Source: an uncultured Collinsella sp.
Lineage (GTDB): Bacteria > Actinomycetota > Coriobacteriia > Coriobacteriales > Coriobacteriaceae
Direction: 5' to 3'
DNA: 7,357 nucleotides
Assembly (NCBI GenBank): GCA_900552295.1
Contig: URZB01000076.1
Coordinates: 1 to 7,357, forward strand
In this document: positions 6,587 through 7,357 of the stretch, piece after piece
How the letters are laid out: each line of letters opens with the position of its first letter
Position numbering within the stretch: the first letter of the stretch is position 1
The notes under the pieces: model-generated
What the model was told of the DNA's origin: nothing
Database searches by the model: none
The model's input: only the letters and a program-made list of their open reading frames with translations
Made by a program: the position numbers and the translations under genes

Positions 6587-6670
6587 ATGGTCCAACATAG
6601 ATCTGTAAGTAAGCGCTTCGAGGAAACGATGCCGATCTCGCATCAATTCATGGGTGCATCGGAAAAATAG
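6587..6670 (+). CDS. Possible 27-aa small ORF or truncated gene start
   Basis: An ATG at 6587 has GGAG (6575-6578) 8 bases upstream and encodes 27 residues ending MPISHQFMGASEK before TAG. It follows directly after the orphan terminator. The peptide resembles nothing I can name and may be the front of a broken gene. Its stop overlaps the terminator of the minus-strand gene that comes from the right edge, which argues that it is a remnant. Confidence that it is translated is low. Confidence 0.25.
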   Translation: MVQHRSVSKRFEETMPISHQFMGASEK

Positions 6671-6697
6671 GGCGGAGTCGCCCTCGCGATCCCGCCC
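6663..6697 (-). terminator. Terminator of the membrane-anchored gene
   Basis: On the minus strand GGGCGG (6697-6692) pairs with CCGCCC (6675-6670). Inside it a second TCGC/GCGA stem has a GAGG loop, and the hairpin is followed by TATTTTT. It lies about 100 bases after the stop of the minus-strand gene at 6800. Confidence 0.75.
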
Positions 6698-6799
6698 CGT
6701 AGACCCGAGTGTTTCTGACTTTCCCGTTATCCGGAACGGCTGGAGAAGGTCGCGTCTCAGTTCGGAAAACCCAATGCTTGAAGCGACGATGCCAAGGGG

Positions 6800-7357
6800 C
6801 TACTCGGTCAGCTTTTCGCATCCGCGCCAGGGCAAGGGGAGGGACAGCCTGTAGAACGAGGCCGGCTCCATAGGAATCTCCTCGAGCCTTCCGTTGCCTC
6901 GCCGAACCCACGATGTTCCGTTTGCGTCGGTGAAAGCCGTTTCGGGCGCCGTGCGTACTCCCATTCCGTGCCCTTCCGTCGGGAGCCATATGTACCATGC
7001 TCCAGGAGGAAGCGTGCCGACGCAGACGCGGTTGGGAAAAACGGGGCGGTTGTCCTCTCCTTTGAAAGAGGGGCCGGCTCCGCTAATCCCGACGCAGGTG
7101 ACGATTGCGTCGTAGACGGGGGACTCGCTTTCGTTTCGAAGCACGACGAACTGCCAGACGAATCGATTGTCCTCGGGCTGACCGGTACGGTTTCGACCCC
7201 CTTCGTACCATGCCGATATGCGGGATGGCTGATACCGCTTGATGTCGTCCTCCCTGTTCCTTTTGCTCTGGCTGCCTTGCCAGAATGCGACAATCAAGGC
7301 CACCAAGGTAACGAGTCCGATGAATGCTTGGACAATCAGATTGGCGATGTCTATATC
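6800..7357 (-). CDS. Membrane-anchored hypothetical protein, 5' end beyond the window
   Basis: The frame stays open to the window edge, so the TTG at 7306 is not taken as the start. The visible part has 185 residues. Near its N-terminus is one hydrophobic segment, LIVQAFIGLVTLVALIVAFW, followed by positively charged SQSKRNRED. The charge pattern suggests the C-terminal part is cytoplasmic. The rest looks like a beta-rich domain: FVVLRNESESPVYDAIVTCV, VGTLPPGAWYIWLP, and a closing FTDANGTSWVRRGNGRLEEI. This last pattern (FTDxxGxxWxRxxxGxL) recurs in uncharacterised single-pass proteins of Actinobacteria, as I recall. No enzyme motif is visible. A hairpin terminator lies downstream at 6663-6697. 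Its job is unknown. Confidence 0.75.
   Translation of the reverse strand, partial: DIDIANLIVQAFIGLVTLVALIVAFWQGSQSKRNREDDIKRYQPSRISAWYEGGRNRTGQPEDNRFVWQFVVLRNESESPVYDAIVTCVGISGAGPSFKGEDNRPVFPNRVCVGTLPPGAWYIWLPTEGHGMGVRTAPETAFTDANGTSWVRRGNGRLEEIPMEPASFYRLSLPLPWRGCEKLTE

Overview
The window looks like chromosome from a high-GC actinobacterium, most likely a gut or oral member of the Coriobacteriia (Collinsella/Olsenella type), with Bifidobacterium as the second choice. The reasons are the GC-rich codon use of the dTDP-rhamnose genes, the single-chain fusion of RmlC and RmlD (typical of these groups), and an IS110-family remnant. The organism is inferred from protein style only.

Positions 1-4368 form a dTDP-L-rhamnose locus. 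It runs from the 3' end of rfbA (glucose-1-phosphate thymidylyltransferase), through rfbB (dTDP-glucose 4,6-dehydratase), to a fused rfbC-rfbD gene (3,5-epimerase plus reductase) and a strong terminator. Together these enzymes convert glucose-1-phosphate and dTTP to dTDP-L-rhamnose for surface polysaccharide. The locus is split between rfbA and rfbB by a clearly AT-richer two-gene module (326-1747). One counted 60-base line there is 45% G+C, against 70% for a line in rfbB. The module encodes a 145-aa DUF4869-type protein and a 324-aa P-loop ATPase whose C-terminal half resembles a TOPRIM fold. A terminator after rfbA and a weak candidate promoter suggest it is its own transcription unit.

This module is the most interesting item. 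The ATPase has Walker A and Walker B motifs but no recognisable ABC signature, whereas the small partner carries an LSGG-K-containing segment. That suggests a split ABC-type ATPase with a signature supplied in trans and a TOPRIM-like effector domain. The arrangement recalls OLD-family and PARIS-type defence proteins. Function is unproven.

Positions 4369-7357 are a patchwork accessory region. It holds an IS110 transposase fragment on the minus strand with two in-frame TAG stops, and a non-coding stretch that could be the decayed end of that element. Next come the 3' tail of an unknown gene coupled to a 211-aa HEPN-like protein (+), and convergent with it an uncharacterised 154-aa gene (-) preceded by a tail similar to the first. 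An orphan promoter-terminator unit, a 27-codon ORF, and a minus-strand membrane-anchored protein that runs off the window end complete the region. The two similar tails, each placed just before a different gene on opposite strands, suggest two decayed copies of one upstream gene family with interchangeable downstream partners.

No tRNA, rRNA or CRISPR array was seen.
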